Below are positions 50,001 to 60,100 of a DNA stretch of 64,000 bases, piece by piece. The stretch lies in assembly GCA_040218875.1 (NCBI GenBank), contig JAVJQP010000134.1. One strand, 5' to 3'. Under the pieces are notes generated by a model, which was not told where the DNA came from, ran no database searches, and worked only from the letters and a program-made list of their open reading frames with translations. Within the stretch, counting starts at the first letter, position 1. The number at the start of each line of letters is the position of its first letter. The position numbers and the translations under genes are program-made. Origin of the DNA: Coleofasciculus sp937127375 (GTDB lineage Bacteria; Cyanobacteriota; Cyanobacteriia; Cyanobacteriales; Coleofasciculaceae).

Positions 50001-51313
50001 AAAACATTACAGGAAATGGCGGTGATATTAATATCACTGCCCCCAATTCAGTTACCTTAACCAGCAATGGACAGATATCCGCAGAAACCAGTGGCTTTGG
50101 AGATGCTGGCAGCGTCAAAATCACCACCCCAACCTTGAATATCAACGGTAGAGATGGTAGAGCCAGAGTTTCCACAACCACCACATCAACACAAGAAAAT
50201 GCTGGCAAAGGTGGCGATATTACTGTCAGTGCTAACACTCTCAACCTTTCTGGTGAAAATAGTGGTTTGTTTGCCGAAACTGAGGGAACTGGTACTGCTG
50301 GAAATCTGACGCTAAATCCCTATAACGGCAACGACTTACAAGTGATTTTTGCACAAGAGGCTCAAATCTCTGCTTCAACCTCTGGGAGTGGAACGGGTGG
50401 CAACGTCACAGTCTCTGCCCCGAACTCAGTTACCTTAACAAGTGATGGGAATGATCAGGGAGGGTTGTCAGCCTCCGCTTCTAACCAAGCAACAGGAGAT
50501 GGGGGTAGTATCAACATCAACGCCCGGAGACTGGAAATGAATGGGGCAATTATTCGGTCAGAAGCCCAAAAAAGCCAAGCTGGAGATATCACTCTAAACT
50601 TGGACGATATATTATTGCTACGCCACAACAGCCTAATTTCTACCACCGCCGGGACAACTCAAGCCCCAGGAAATGGCGGCAATATCACTATTAACGCTGC
50701 CTTTGTCATTGCCGTACCGTGGGAAAATAGCGATATTATTGCTAATGCCTTTACGGGCAACGGTGGAGAGATTAACATTACTGCTAATCGGGTCTTGGGT
50801 CTCCAGCAGCAGAACGGACAAACCTTCGACACCTTACGGCAAAATCGCACTAGCGACATTAGCGTTAGCTCCCAATTTGGTATCCAGGGAACTGTTACCA
50901 TTCAATCCCTCAACGTTGACCCCAGTCAAGGACTTGGTGAACTACCTATAGATGTGGTTGATCCCAGCAATCAAATTGCTACAGGCTGTGGAGCAACAGG
51001 TGGAACAACCGCCAACCGTCAAAGTGAATTTGTGGTTACGGGACGCGGTGGACTTCCGCCTAAACCAGATGATCTGCAAACCCCTGGAACTCTTTCGCCA
51101 GAGTGGGTGACTCGTGATTTGGGCAATGTCAACCGCACCGACATTCCCAATCAGCCTCTTGCTGCTGATTCCACTGACGCCCTAGTCGAAGCTCAAGGTA
51201 TGTTTATCAATGCCAAGGGTGAACTAATTCTCACCGCTCAATCATCTCAAACCAACCCGAGTCAGTCCGGACTGTCTACTAAGTTTTGTTCACCAGTCAG
51301 CGATCGCCGTTAG
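47084..51313 (+). CDS. Filamentous haemagglutinin-type secreted TpsA protein with P-domain insert
   Basis: 1409 residues from GTG 47084, chosen because AGGGAG lies seven bases upstream; the frame is open from 47000. A signal peptide (GVVGVFSLGIACLSLPAFA) precedes the TPS secretion domain (DSTLGNESSQVTPNVNVGGS, LFHSFSEFNVNNGQRVYF, NLFLLNPNGILFGQNA), then beta-helix-like repeats. At about residues 470-640 (DNA 48500-49000) lies a proprotein-convertase P-like domain: DLNVRFSAAHTWDADLDVSL, FQDTLLDDEA, and NPNGKWTLTVTDNFELDDG. The 49.1-49.6 kb part holds five 30-residue repeats. It is exported by the TpsB channel encoded next. Function: adhesin or surface coat. Confidence 0.88.
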   Translation: MNKIWSNQTKRVGFQLARGVVGVFSLGIACLSLPAFAQIVPDSTLGNESSQVTPNVNVGGSLGDRIDGGAVRGSSLFHSFSEFNVNNGQRVYFADPAGIENIFSRVTGSNISNILGTLGVEGAANLFLLNPNGILFGQNARLDIQGSFVASTGDRFVFPDGMEFGASHPQAPPLLTMSVPVGVQYGAQSGAITNAGKLEVGSGQTLALQGSDVTSTGSLSAPGGTVMMLGDRIGLFDNAQINVSSQTGGGTVLIGGGLQGNGTVPNAARTFVDAGVQIEADALVTGDGGSVIIWADEVTGFYGNISARGGIEAGNGGFVEVSGKENLIFRGNVDTSASQGNPGTLLLDPENITIVNGNGSADDSQLDDHQILQGDGSASSFTISQTKLEELSGDTNVILQATNDITVDSLANNALAFKTGTGSITFTADADENGVGSFLMQEQDTIYTNGRDIAISGASLTLGNIKTFSVSVQDNQSMREVVVDVDSGGPIPATGTEGTATFSFTVSEDLSASTISDLNVRFSAAHTWDADLDVSLKSPGGTPLNLFSEVGDSGDNFQDTLLDDEATTRIKDGTAPFIGSFKPQQSLAIFNNENPNGKWTLTVTDNFELDDGRLLKANEPAPWGRATGTQLIFQLNTNTNNERVITPVAGKSGSITLEATNGNISASDLNTSNNFGGDGGAISLTANGGDITADSINSSSESFNGNSGNGGAINLKAGDNLNANSISSSSESFSGNFGNGGAINLEAGDNLDADHISSSSFSFEGNSGNGGEINLEAGGNLDTDSISSSSESFSFEGNSGNGGEINLEAGGNLDTDSINSSSLSFEGNSGNGGNIHLEARTVILENSSIDALSSNGKGGDVIIITTEDDLEIPKIRLVNTSIDVTAQFSNNSSPSTQKKGGQNQQTIMGRTGNVTIDAGNRGSVELITDSEHQAMILTEARTNSENQKTGGDIAVMGGSVTIDGYQLSARVQENITGNGGDINITAPNSVTLTSNGQISAETSGFGDAGSVKITTPTLNINGRDGRARVSTTTTSTQENAGKGGDITVSANTLNLSGENSGLFAETEGTGTAGNLTLNPYNGNDLQVIFAQEAQISASTSGSGTGGNVTVSAPNSVTLTSDGNDQGGLSASASNQATGDGGSININARRLEMNGAIIRSEAQKSQAGDITLNLDDILLLRHNSLISTTAGTTQAPGNGGNITINAAFVIAVPWENSDIIANAFTGNGGEINITANRVLGLQQQNGQTFDTLRQNRTSDISVSSQFGIQGTVTIQSLNVDPSQGLGELPIDVVDPSNQIATGCGATGGTTANRQSEFVVTGRGGLPPKPDDLQTPGTLSPEWVTRDLGNVNRTDIPNQPLAADSTDALVEAQGMFINAKGELILTAQSSQTNPSQSGLSTKFCSPVSDRR
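49149..49600. repeat. 90-bp tandem repeats in the TpsA gene
   Basis: Five near-identical units encode GNSGNGGxINLEAGxNLxxxS plus a Ser-rich end (ISSSSESF). The third is six bases longer. DNA identity is high, so the copy number should vary between strains. Confidence 0.9.
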
Positions 51314-51357
51314 CGAATGCTTGCTACAACTGCTGTTCTTATTATTCCACCGTTACA

Positions 51358-53415
51358 GTGCTACAACTCGATCGACTAGACCCTGTTTTTTTCTCTTCCC
51401 CATCAGATTCAACTCCCGCTAAATCTCCCTTAAAAATAGAGACATTGACTGAATTATTAGGGGTTTTGGCGTACCTCTACAAGTCCTGCTGGTTTAGTTT
51501 AATCCTAGTCGGCTTCACTTTGACTCCCAAGCCACTCCACGCTCAGGAATTTGAAGCAAGTAAAAATAAAGAGAATGCCACTTTACCCCAGCCAAAAGAC
51601 ACCACCCTCATGGAAAAAGAAGGGGAGAGTAGGATAGCAAGGCAAATCACTCCAACAGTTTACCCGTATGCTGATCAGGAAAAGGAGTGGAGCATAAACC
51701 TAGGCAAGGATGCAGCAGAACTGATAACTCCGATATCCATTACTCAAGTACCACGGGAGCAGCAACCGCCATCCTTAGAACCTCTACCGGAACCGCAACC
51801 TTTACCCACACTACCCCCCGATGAGCAACTCCTCTCACCCCCCACTCAAGACATACCACCCCCAGACTCTACCCCAGAGGAAGCTCCCACTACACTTATC
51901 GTTGAGCGCTTTCAGTTTGAAGGCAATACCGTCTTCAGTGATGCAGAATTGGCAGAAACCCTCAACGATTATATCGGTCGGCGGATGTCCTTTGCCCAAC
52001 TTCTCCAAGCCCGCTCAGAACTCACCCAACTCTATGTTGAGCAGGGCTACACTACCTCTGGAGCTATCATTCCTGAACAAAAAATCTCTAACCCAGACTC
52101 AGCTATTGTCACCATCAAGCTAGTCGAAGGGAGTTTGGAGCGCATTAACATCACCGGAACCCGACGGTTAAAACCCAGTTATATCAGCAGTAGGCTGGCA
52201 CTCGCCCAGACTCAACCCCTAAATGTGAATAGCTTACTGGAGAAATTGCAACTGCTGCAACTTGACCCAGTAATTGACACCTTATCCGCTGATTTGCAGG
52301 CAGGTACGCGCCCCGGTACCAATATCCTGCAAGTTGAAGTCACAGAAGCTGACAGCTTTGACTCTAACCTGATCTCAGATAATTTGCGATCGCCTGTTGT
52401 CGGTAGTATCCGTCGTCGAATTGCTGTCAACGAAGCCAACCTACTGGGTTTTGGCGATGCCCTCAGCTTGGGTTATACGAACACCGATGGTAGTAATGGT
52501 GGAGACTTAAGGTATACGCTTCCGGTTAGTGCTAAGGACAGTAAACTAACCTTTGCCTTGGGGATCACTGATAGTAACGTGATCGAGCCTCCCTTCGATG
52601 ACCTGGATATTTCCTCCAAATACCGCTACTACGAACTGTCATTCCGCCATCCCGTTATCCGAAATCCCACTCAAGAATTTGCCCTGGGACTCACCTTCTC
52701 CCACCAACGCAGCCAGACGTTCCTGGGTCTTGACAATATTGGTCCTTTTCCCCTCATTGGTCCTTTTCCCCTCGCCCCTGGTGCGGATCAAGAGGGGCGC
52801 ACCCGTGTCTCAGCACTGCGGTTTATTCAAGAGTGGACGCAACGCAGCAGCCAGGAAGTTCTCGCCTTTCGATCGCAGTTTAGCCTGGGATTGGATGTTT
52901 TGGATGCCACAATTAACGATAATGGTGAACCGGACAGTCGCTTTTTTGCTTGGCGAGGACAAGGACAATGGGCGCGTCTACTCGCACGGGATACACTGCT
53001 GCTGCTGAGAACTGATATGCAACTTGCCGACAGTCGGCTCCTGGGATTAGAACAGTTTGGCATCGGTGGACAACAAACGGTGCGAGGTTATCGACAAGAC
53101 TATTTACTCAAAGATAATGGAATTTTGGCATCAGCAGAAGTGCGTCTGCCCATTCTCCGCGTTTCCGAAGTTCAAGGATTGCTGCAAGTCGTACCATTTA
53201 TCGATGTAGGTACAGCCTGGAACAACGGTGACGCACCAGAAGTTCCCGGTATTCCCGATACATTGGTGAGTACGGGATTGGGTGTGCTGTGGCAGATGGG
53301 AGATAATTTCACCGCTCGTTTAGATTTTGGTATTCCGTTGGTTTCAATTGAAGACAGAGGTGACACATGGCAAGAAAACGGCGTTTATTTCTCGATTATT
53401 TACACACCTTTTTAA
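51358..53415 (+). CDS. TpsB outer-membrane transporter (ShlB/FhaC family)
   Basis: 685 residues from GTG 51358; the frame is open from a TTG at 51286 that overlaps the TpsA stop. Hydrophobic export signal (CWFSLILVGFTLTPKPLHAQ), a Pro-rich linker, then two POTRA domains (VERFQFEGNTVFSDAELAE, VEGSLERINITGTRRLKPS) and a 16-strand barrel with the signature GIGGQQTVRGYRQDYLL. An 18-bp duplication gives GPFPLIGPFPLAP near residue 465. It recognises the TPS domain of TpsA and passes it through the outer membrane. Start uncertain; family certain. Confidence 0.9.
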   Translation: MLQLDRLDPVFFSSPSDSTPAKSPLKIETLTELLGVLAYLYKSCWFSLILVGFTLTPKPLHAQEFEASKNKENATLPQPKDTTLMEKEGESRIARQITPTVYPYADQEKEWSINLGKDAAELITPISITQVPREQQPPSLEPLPEPQPLPTLPPDEQLLSPPTQDIPPPDSTPEEAPTTLIVERFQFEGNTVFSDAELAETLNDYIGRRMSFAQLLQARSELTQLYVEQGYTTSGAIIPEQKISNPDSAIVTIKLVEGSLERINITGTRRLKPSYISSRLALAQTQPLNVNSLLEKLQLLQLDPVIDTLSADLQAGTRPGTNILQVEVTEADSFDSNLISDNLRSPVVGSIRRRIAVNEANLLGFGDALSLGYTNTDGSNGGDLRYTLPVSAKDSKLTFALGITDSNVIEPPFDDLDISSKYRYYELSFRHPVIRNPTQEFALGLTFSHQRSQTFLGLDNIGPFPLIGPFPLAPGADQEGRTRVSALRFIQEWTQRSSQEVLAFRSQFSLGLDVLDATINDNGEPDSRFFAWRGQGQWARLLARDTLLLLRTDMQLADSRLLGLEQFGIGGQQTVRGYRQDYLLKDNGILASAEVRLPILRVSEVQGLLQVVPFIDVGTAWNNGDAPEVPGIPDTLVSTGLGVLWQMGDNFTARLDFGIPLVSIEDRGDTWQENGVYFSIIYTPF

Positions 53416-56276
53416 AGGTTTGGATAATAAGGTGGAGAGGGTTGAGTCGGACTGGCAAATTATTTAAGGGTTCAGTTAAGTATCTTTTCATCGTCAGCTT
53501 ATCGGCATGGTTTTGTATCGTCGGATTACCCGCGATCGCGACAGGCTTAATGCCCCACAGTAGCACAACCCAAACCCCCCCAACTCCCTCATCCCAATTC
53601 AACCCAGAAATTCCTCTCTTTTTAAGCCGTTCTCAGGGGAATCAAACCCCAGCCAGTCTGGAACAACAAGCAAAAATCCTCTACGACTCTGAACGATATG
53701 CTGAAGCCTCTCAGTTATTAGAACAAGCGCTCCAAGCTGATCAGCATAAAGGAGATACCATCGGGAAAGCCGTCGTTCTCAGCAATCTTGCCCTCAGTTA
53801 TCAACAGCTTGGAATGTGGGAGGGGGCAAATCAAGCGATCGCCCAAGCCTTTACATTGCTTAAAGAAAGTCCCAAAGAGACGCCAGAGCGATCGGTAATT
53901 TGGGCGCAAGCCTTAGATGTACAAGGAAATCTCCAACTCGCTGAGGGAAAAGCTGCCCAAGCTGTTGATTCCTGGGAACAGGCAACCCACCTCTACACTC
54001 AGTTACAGAAATATAACCGCGCTACTCGTAGTCAGATTAATCAGGCACAGGCATTACAAGCATTGGGATTGTACCGTCAGGCACGTTTACTTTTAGAAGA
54101 TTTACAAAACACCCTCAATTCTCAACAACCCAACGCCCCTTCTCTTGCCCAAGCCGAGAACCTGCGAAGTTTGGGTGAGGCTCTACGGGGGATTGGCAGA
54201 TTAACCTGTACTGCGGAGTCCAAATCAGACTGTGTTGGTGCAAAAGAAGTATTGCAGGAAAGTCTACAACTTGCCCAAACACTGCAATCACCAGCAGCGA
54301 TTGCCTCAGCTCATTTGAGTTTGGGTAATGTGGCGTGGGCGCAGAGTCAGGTACTTCGTGAACAGAGCCAAGATGATCCAGTAAAGTGTCAAGAAATTGC
54401 GCTGGAAATAAAGGAAGCTTTAGACTTTTATCAAAAGGCGATCGCTGCACCCATCCCAGCTATTCAAACCCAAGCCCAACTCAACTATTTGCGCTTACTG
54501 GTAGAACTCCAACAATGGCAGAAAGCCCAAACGTTTTACCCTCAGATCCAGCAACAGATTGCCAATTTACCACCAGGACGCTCAAAAATTTACGCCCAAG
54601 TCAATCTGGCGATTAGTTTAGGTAAACTGAGGAAAATAAATCAAGAAAATGGAACAGTCACGACTCCGAATGCCCAGGAAATTAACCAAATTCTGGTTAC
54701 GGCTCGTCAAGAAGCTGAACATCTCCAAGATGTGCGATCGCAAGCTCTTGTTTTAGAGGAACAGGGACAACTTTATCAGCATACTCAGCAATTATCCACC
54801 GCGCAAAACTTAACCCGACAGGCACTAAATTTATCCCAATCCATTAACGCCTCAGAGATTTCCTATCAAGTCGCATGGCAACTGGGACGTATCTTTAGAG
54901 AACAGGGCAAAACTGAGGAGGCGATCGCGGCTTATACTCAAGCCTACGAAGCCCTAAAATCTGTACGAGGTGACTTAGTTGCCACCAATCCCGACATACG
55001 GTTTTCCTTCCGGGAACGTGTCAAACCCGTCTATCGTGAACTCGTGGATTTGCTGCTACAATCTGCGGCGATGGAAACAGCATCAACCCGAGAAAAACCG
55101 GAATTATTTAAGCAAAACCCGGACAAATCAACAGATTCCCAGCAAGAAAAACTCAAACAAGCCCGTGAAGTTTTAGATGCTTTGCAGGTAGCAGAATTAC
55201 AAAACTATTTCCACCAAGCTTGTGAAGATGCCAAATTAGAACTGGATAACGTGGTGAAGCGAGAAGATCAAAAAGCTGCCGTCATTTACCCAATTATCCT
55301 TGAGGATCGCCTAGAAATTATTCTCAAACTGCCAGAGCAAGAAAAATTGTACCAATATACTCCCGTAAGAGAATCTCGGAACAAGATTGAAGAAACGTTA
55401 GATGAATTCCAGGATAACTTGCACGATGAGTATAAATTCAGAGCCGTCAGGGAGAGTGGAAAAAAAGTATATGACTGGTTAATTAAACCCTTTGGCGATC
55501 GCCTAGAATCCAGTGAAATTAAAACCCTCATCTTCATCCTCGATGAATCGCTGCGAACGATTCCCATGTCCGCACTTTATGATGGTGAGAAATTCTTAGT
55601 CGAGAATTATTCAGTTGTACTGGTTTTAGGATTAGAAGTACGTGATCCGACTCCCCTAAACCATGCCAAGATGAAGGTATTGGCAGCCGGTTTAACCGAT
55701 CCACCCACAGGATTTGAACAGTATGCTAAACTACCTAAAGTTAACCCTGAACTGGATAAAATTAAGAAAACTGGAGTATCGGTTCGCTTCATTCGAGATC
55801 AGGAATTTACTCAAACGAACTTCAACCAAACCTTAAATCAGGAGAATTTCCAAGTTGTACATCTCGCCACACACGGTCAATTTGGTGCTGATCCAAACGA
55901 TACCTATATCTTGACAGCAGATAGTCAGATCAAACTCAATCAACTCAATGAGATGTTCAGCACTCTCCGAGGCACCAGGGCGGTTGATTTGCTGGTGCTA
56001 AGTGCCTGTCGCACAGCAACCGGGAATGATCGCGCCGTCTTGGGGATTGCAGGTACAGCAGTACGAGCGGGTGCCAGGAGTGCGATCGCGGGATTGTGGA
56101 GTCTAGCCGATAAGCCTAGTCCCACGTTTACGGAAACACTTTATCAACATTTAGGTCAACCTGGTATCACTCGAGCTGAAGCACTTCGCCAAGCACAGCT
56201 AGCATTGTTAAATAGCCAAAATTACTTCCATCCCCGCTATTGGGCACCGTATGTTCTAGTCGGCAGTTGGTTATAA
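53367..56276 (+). CDS. CHAT-domain protein with TPR repeats, membrane-anchored
   Basis: 969 residues; the ATG at 53367 overlaps the TpsB gene by 49 bases in another frame, so translation is coupled or a later start is used. A single hydrophobic stretch (YLFIVSLSAWFCIVGLPAI) is a signal or anchor. About 100-560 are TPR-like repeats (AKILYDSERYAEASQLLEQAL, AVVLSNLALSYQQLGMWEGA). The C-terminal CHAT domain has the His of VHLATHGQFGAD and Cys of DLLVLSACRTATGND, the caspase-fold dyad, and ends with WAPYVLVGSWL. A probable peptidase; in cyanobacteria CHAT proteins commonly accompany TPS operons. Confidence 0.9.
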   Translation: MARKRRLFLDYLHTFLKVWIIRWRGLSRTGKLFKGSVKYLFIVSLSAWFCIVGLPAIATGLMPHSSTTQTPPTPSSQFNPEIPLFLSRSQGNQTPASLEQQAKILYDSERYAEASQLLEQALQADQHKGDTIGKAVVLSNLALSYQQLGMWEGANQAIAQAFTLLKESPKETPERSVIWAQALDVQGNLQLAEGKAAQAVDSWEQATHLYTQLQKYNRATRSQINQAQALQALGLYRQARLLLEDLQNTLNSQQPNAPSLAQAENLRSLGEALRGIGRLTCTAESKSDCVGAKEVLQESLQLAQTLQSPAAIASAHLSLGNVAWAQSQVLREQSQDDPVKCQEIALEIKEALDFYQKAIAAPIPAIQTQAQLNYLRLLVELQQWQKAQTFYPQIQQQIANLPPGRSKIYAQVNLAISLGKLRKINQENGTVTTPNAQEINQILVTARQEAEHLQDVRSQALVLEEQGQLYQHTQQLSTAQNLTRQALNLSQSINASEISYQVAWQLGRIFREQGKTEEAIAAYTQAYEALKSVRGDLVATNPDIRFSFRERVKPVYRELVDLLLQSAAMETASTREKPELFKQNPDKSTDSQQEKLKQAREVLDALQVAELQNYFHQACEDAKLELDNVVKREDQKAAVIYPIILEDRLEIILKLPEQEKLYQYTPVRESRNKIEETLDEFQDNLHDEYKFRAVRESGKKVYDWLIKPFGDRLESSEIKTLIFILDESLRTIPMSALYDGEKFLVENYSVVLVLGLEVRDPTPLNHAKMKVLAAGLTDPPTGFEQYAKLPKVNPELDKIKKTGVSVRFIRDQEFTQTNFNQTLNQENFQVVHLATHGQFGADPNDTYILTADSQIKLNQLNEMFSTLRGTRAVDLLVLSACRTATGNDRAVLGIAGTAVRAGARSAIAGLWSLADKPSPTFTETLYQHLGQPGITRAEALRQAQLALLNSQNYFHPRYWAPYVLVGSWL

Positions 56277-56992
56277 TCACAGCCGTTGTCTTCTTGTCTC
56301 CTTGTCCCAGAGGCTTCAGGTTCCAACTCAACAATTGGAGTCTGAGCCAACTCCTTAAGCTCAAACTGTTCTAGAAGTTGCCTCCATTGATCTAAATAAT
56401 TGTTGGGAGACTCAGCAAGTTGTTCTACACGATCAAACCATAAGTTTGGGTTAGAATCCCCTCTTACCCGTTTAATCCAGCCTGCAACACTTGGATTTGC
56501 CGTGTTATCGTTTGAATCACAAATAATCCGCAAAATCCAAAAATATTCCTTGTCAGGCTCCAATTCGGTTTCAGTAGGAGGTAGGGCAAGCTTGACAATT
56601 CCTGGGTTTTCGGGTAAGGAAACAACTATTTTTTGCTGTTTTAATACCGAGTTTTCCTGTTCATCAAGCAACTCAAATTCGGCAGTGGTAACACCATAAT
56701 TCTGACCCTCTTGAGTCCGGGAACTATAGGGTAGGTAAAAGAGGAAGGTGGGATGGGTTTGAGTTGTGAGAACTGGTTCACGGCTATCAACTAAAGCCAT
56801 TAAAGGTCGTTCCCGATCGGCGGCAAAACATTCTCCACGGACTCCACCGGATTTGGTGCTACCCGGAGGTTTGTCAAACCCTTGGGCTTGAGCGTCTTGG
56901 GAAATGAATGTCAACACTATCACACTCGACAATAAGGCAACGAGCGTACCTGTAAGTAGTTTGTGAGAGAACGGCAACCGTGTAAAAGTCAT
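56237..56992 (-). CDS. DUF928 protein with signal peptide
   Basis: 251 residues from the ATG at 56992 (MTFTRLPFSHKLLTG); a longer frame to 57016 exists. Export signal ALLSSVIVLTFISQDAQA, then the DUF928 core (GGVRGECFAADRERPLMALVD, TFLFYLPYSS, FELLDEQENSVLKQQ, LEPDKEYFWILRIICDSN). Its 3' end overlaps the CHAT gene by 40 bases, tail to tail. DUF928 proteins are cyanobacterial and often next to CHAT/CHASE2 genes; their role is unknown, and the predicted location is periplasmic or surface. Confidence 0.85.
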   Translation of the reverse strand: MTFTRLPFSHKLLTGTLVALLSSVIVLTFISQDAQAQGFDKPPGSTKSGGVRGECFAADRERPLMALVDSREPVLTTQTHPTFLFYLPYSSRTQEGQNYGVTTAEFELLDEQENSVLKQQKIVVSLPENPGIVKLALPPTETELEPDKEYFWILRIICDSNDNTANPSVAGWIKRVRGDSNPNLWFDRVEQLAESPNNYLDQWRQLLEQFELKELAQTPIVELEPEASGTRRQEDNGCDYNQLPTRTYGAQ

Positions 56993-57057
56993 GATTGGGT
57001 TTATCTTAATCCACAATAAAGATCATGGCAGTTGCAGAAGCAAATTGGGTCAGCTAA

Positions 57058-57105
57058 AACGCATTTAAACCTTAATGTAAATAATGACGAAATCCTTGTT
57101 TATTA
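57058..57105. mobile_element. Internal/end fragment of the AGCTGT MITE
   Basis: aacgcatttaaaccttaatgtaaataatgacgaaatccttgtt matches 63236-63275 and, inverted, 13664-13700. It abuts the stop codon of the TIR-CHASE2 gene. Confidence 0.7.
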
Positions 57106-60100
57106 AGGGTGTCGCAACCGATACGTAAAGTATCCGACACCGACACCAGTGATCACGAGAGCGATCGCAGGAGGAACCAAGGGAATCCAGCCACTACGGT
57201 ACGCCAGCATCCCATAACCAGTGACAGAAAGCAGGATAAGCGCTGTAATGGAAGCCGTTACTAGGTGAGATGCCTGATTTAAGCGCCAAACAATGACACC
57301 ACCAACCAAAGACCAACCTAAGATCCAGAGACTTGTGCCCCAACTTGTCCACCACCAAATCAGGGGACGATCCTCCAATACCGTACTGATAAGTTGACTG
57401 GTCATCTGACCTTGTAGAATAACTCCTGGCATTTCACCGTATGGAGTGTTACGGATGTCAGCTTCGGTCAGAGTATTCGCAGTATAGCCAATCAACACAA
57501 TGCGATCGCGAATGGTTTCAGCCGGAATTCGGTTTTCCAGGATATCTTTGAGGCTGACAACCTCTGCAAAGTTGCGGGCATCGCCATTGGGAGCGCGAAA
57601 GTTAATCAATGTCTGGTATCCCACAAGCTGGTCTGTATTTTGATAGCCACTCCCTTTTCCAGCTAATCGCCCAATGACAGTCTTGTTGAACTGCATATCT
57701 CCGTCAATAGCTGTTTGTTCCTGATTCAGTGGAGAAGTATAGGACTTTCCTTCAGCCTTCAGGTATTGACGTGCCATGACCAAGCTAAACGCATCCAATG
57801 TATTACAAAAGTCTGGGTCAGGTGGCTGCATCAGGAGTTGGCGGCGTGCGGTATTACCGCCTTCCAGGACTAAATCAGCGAACCCGACACGCTCAATCGG
57901 CATCTCCGGTGGCGGGCTGACTCCTCTGACTGCTTCACCCCGATCCTCGCCACTGCTTTTGCAAATCGCGATCAAGTTTTGAGTCTGCTTCAGATTAGCC
58001 GCCACATCGGGTTGGGCGGCATAATCCCGAATGAAATCTAAGCCAATTAATCGGGCTTGATGCTGGTTCAAGATTTTCAGTAAATCATCCAGTGCTTGAT
58101 CGGGAAGGGTTCCCCATGAAGGTTCATAATTGTCCTGGAGCCAGTTAATACTGTCTTCATCTACACCCACAATCAGAAATCGATCATCCGGGGCTTCATT
58201 ACTAGGACGCAACCTCAACAAATGATCATAAGCTGCCAGTTCTAACCCCTGCATCAATCCCAACCAACGAGCCGTGAAAACTAACGCGGTGACAACTACA
58301 CTGGTGATTAGCACAGTACGCGGTTTAACTTTCCGTTTGGGTAATTCTTGACTGGCTTTTAAATACTGAACCTGAAGCTCTGTTGGTGGGGGTTCTTTAT
58401 TAACTGACTGCGCTAACCACTCCTCACCTGCTTTCAAATCTTTACCCCGCAGTAAAAAGCTATCATCCTGTCCTTCCCGTTCCCATTCCATTGCCTTGAG
58501 CAGGAGGCGCGTATGATTACGGATATACTCTGGATCAGCATCAAGGGTACGAGTTAGCTCGCCAAAATTGGTAAAAAAGTCGCCACCGTGATTATTAAAA
58601 TCAATCCACTGTACGCTTGCCAGTACCGGATGTAGTTGTTTCGAGGCAACTTTTTGGTACAAAACTGTGACAATCCGCTTATTCAGCGTCTTAGCGTATT
58701 CCACCTCGCGATCGCAGTAAGGCGAATTAACCGAACTGGGAGAAATAATGAACAGAAAATTATTGGATCTCTCAATTCCCTTGAAAATTTCCTGCTCAAA
58801 GTCTTCACCTGACGCAATACTCTCCTGGTCAAACCAAGTCGTTTTATTCTGAATTTGCAGTGCATTGTTGAGTTTGCGGGCAAAGTCTGAATCGGTACGA
58901 GAGTAGGAGATAAAAACATCTAAGCCTGTTTCTGGCGGTTGTTTGAGACTTTCAGCAATGAATTCTTCCTGTAAAGCTGTCGGTGGGTGTTGCGATCGCG
59001 CATTTGCCCCCTTCAACCAAGCCTCTGTCAGGCGCAAATCAAAACCTCGCAGCAAAATACTCGGATTGCGCTTCTGCTCCTCCCACTTCAGAGCCTTTGC
59101 CAGCACTAGCTTATGCTGTTCATAATAGGTGGCATCCTCTCGCAAGCTCCGAATCAGCTTCGCCATATCAGCCTGATAGTTCGACTCGTCTTGGTCTTTG
59201 GGGCATTTGATAAACTGGATGGTACGCAGTTCGGGAACAATCATCTCTAGGTCAACCGCTTCAATCAATAGTGGAATGATGCGTTTATTCAACGACCTAG
59301 CATAAGACAATTCTTTCTCGCAGTATTCAGATTTCAGGGAAGCTCTTGACATCAGAAACACCAGATTATCGGCTTGTTCAATTCCCCCGTTAATCACCTC
59401 ACCATACTCAGCCCCACTTTTAATATCAGTTTTGTTTCTCCAGACTGTCATCCCCTCTCGCATGACACTTTTGGCAACCTGATCCATGAACGCTCGATCC
59501 TCGTCCGCAAAGGAGAGAAAGACCTGAGTCATCAGGTTTTCGGCGTTCTTGGTACTTTCACAAATGAACTCGCAATGGAGATCAGTTGGTTCACAAGGCG
59601 GTTGTTTATCTTCAAACCTAAATTTGAGCCAAGTTTCGGCTTTTTGCCGTTCTTCTCCAACCAGCAAATAGCGAGACTGTTTTTGATGACGCTCCCATTC
59701 CAAGGCTTTAGCTAATAAGTACGTATGCTGATGTACATAGTCGCGATCGCGTGCAAATATCTCTAACAATCCGGCAAAAGACTGCTCGAAGTCATCAATC
59801 CCCTCACGCATATACACCCAGTTAATTTTGCTGATTACCGGATGCATATTCGGAAAGCTGGAGTGCTTGCCTTTTGCTTGATACTCTTCCCACTCACTCA
59901 ACGGACGTCCCGGATTGCGTTGTTGCCAGGTTTCTTGGCTAATTTGCTCCACATGCAACAGAGGAATAATCCGTTTATTACGGCGTAATGCTAATTCAAT
60001 TTCTAAACCGCAGTAGGGCGAATTAACTGAATGGGGCGCAATGATGAAGATAAAATTGTCTGACTTCTCTAATCCATCATCAATCTGCTTCTGATAATCC

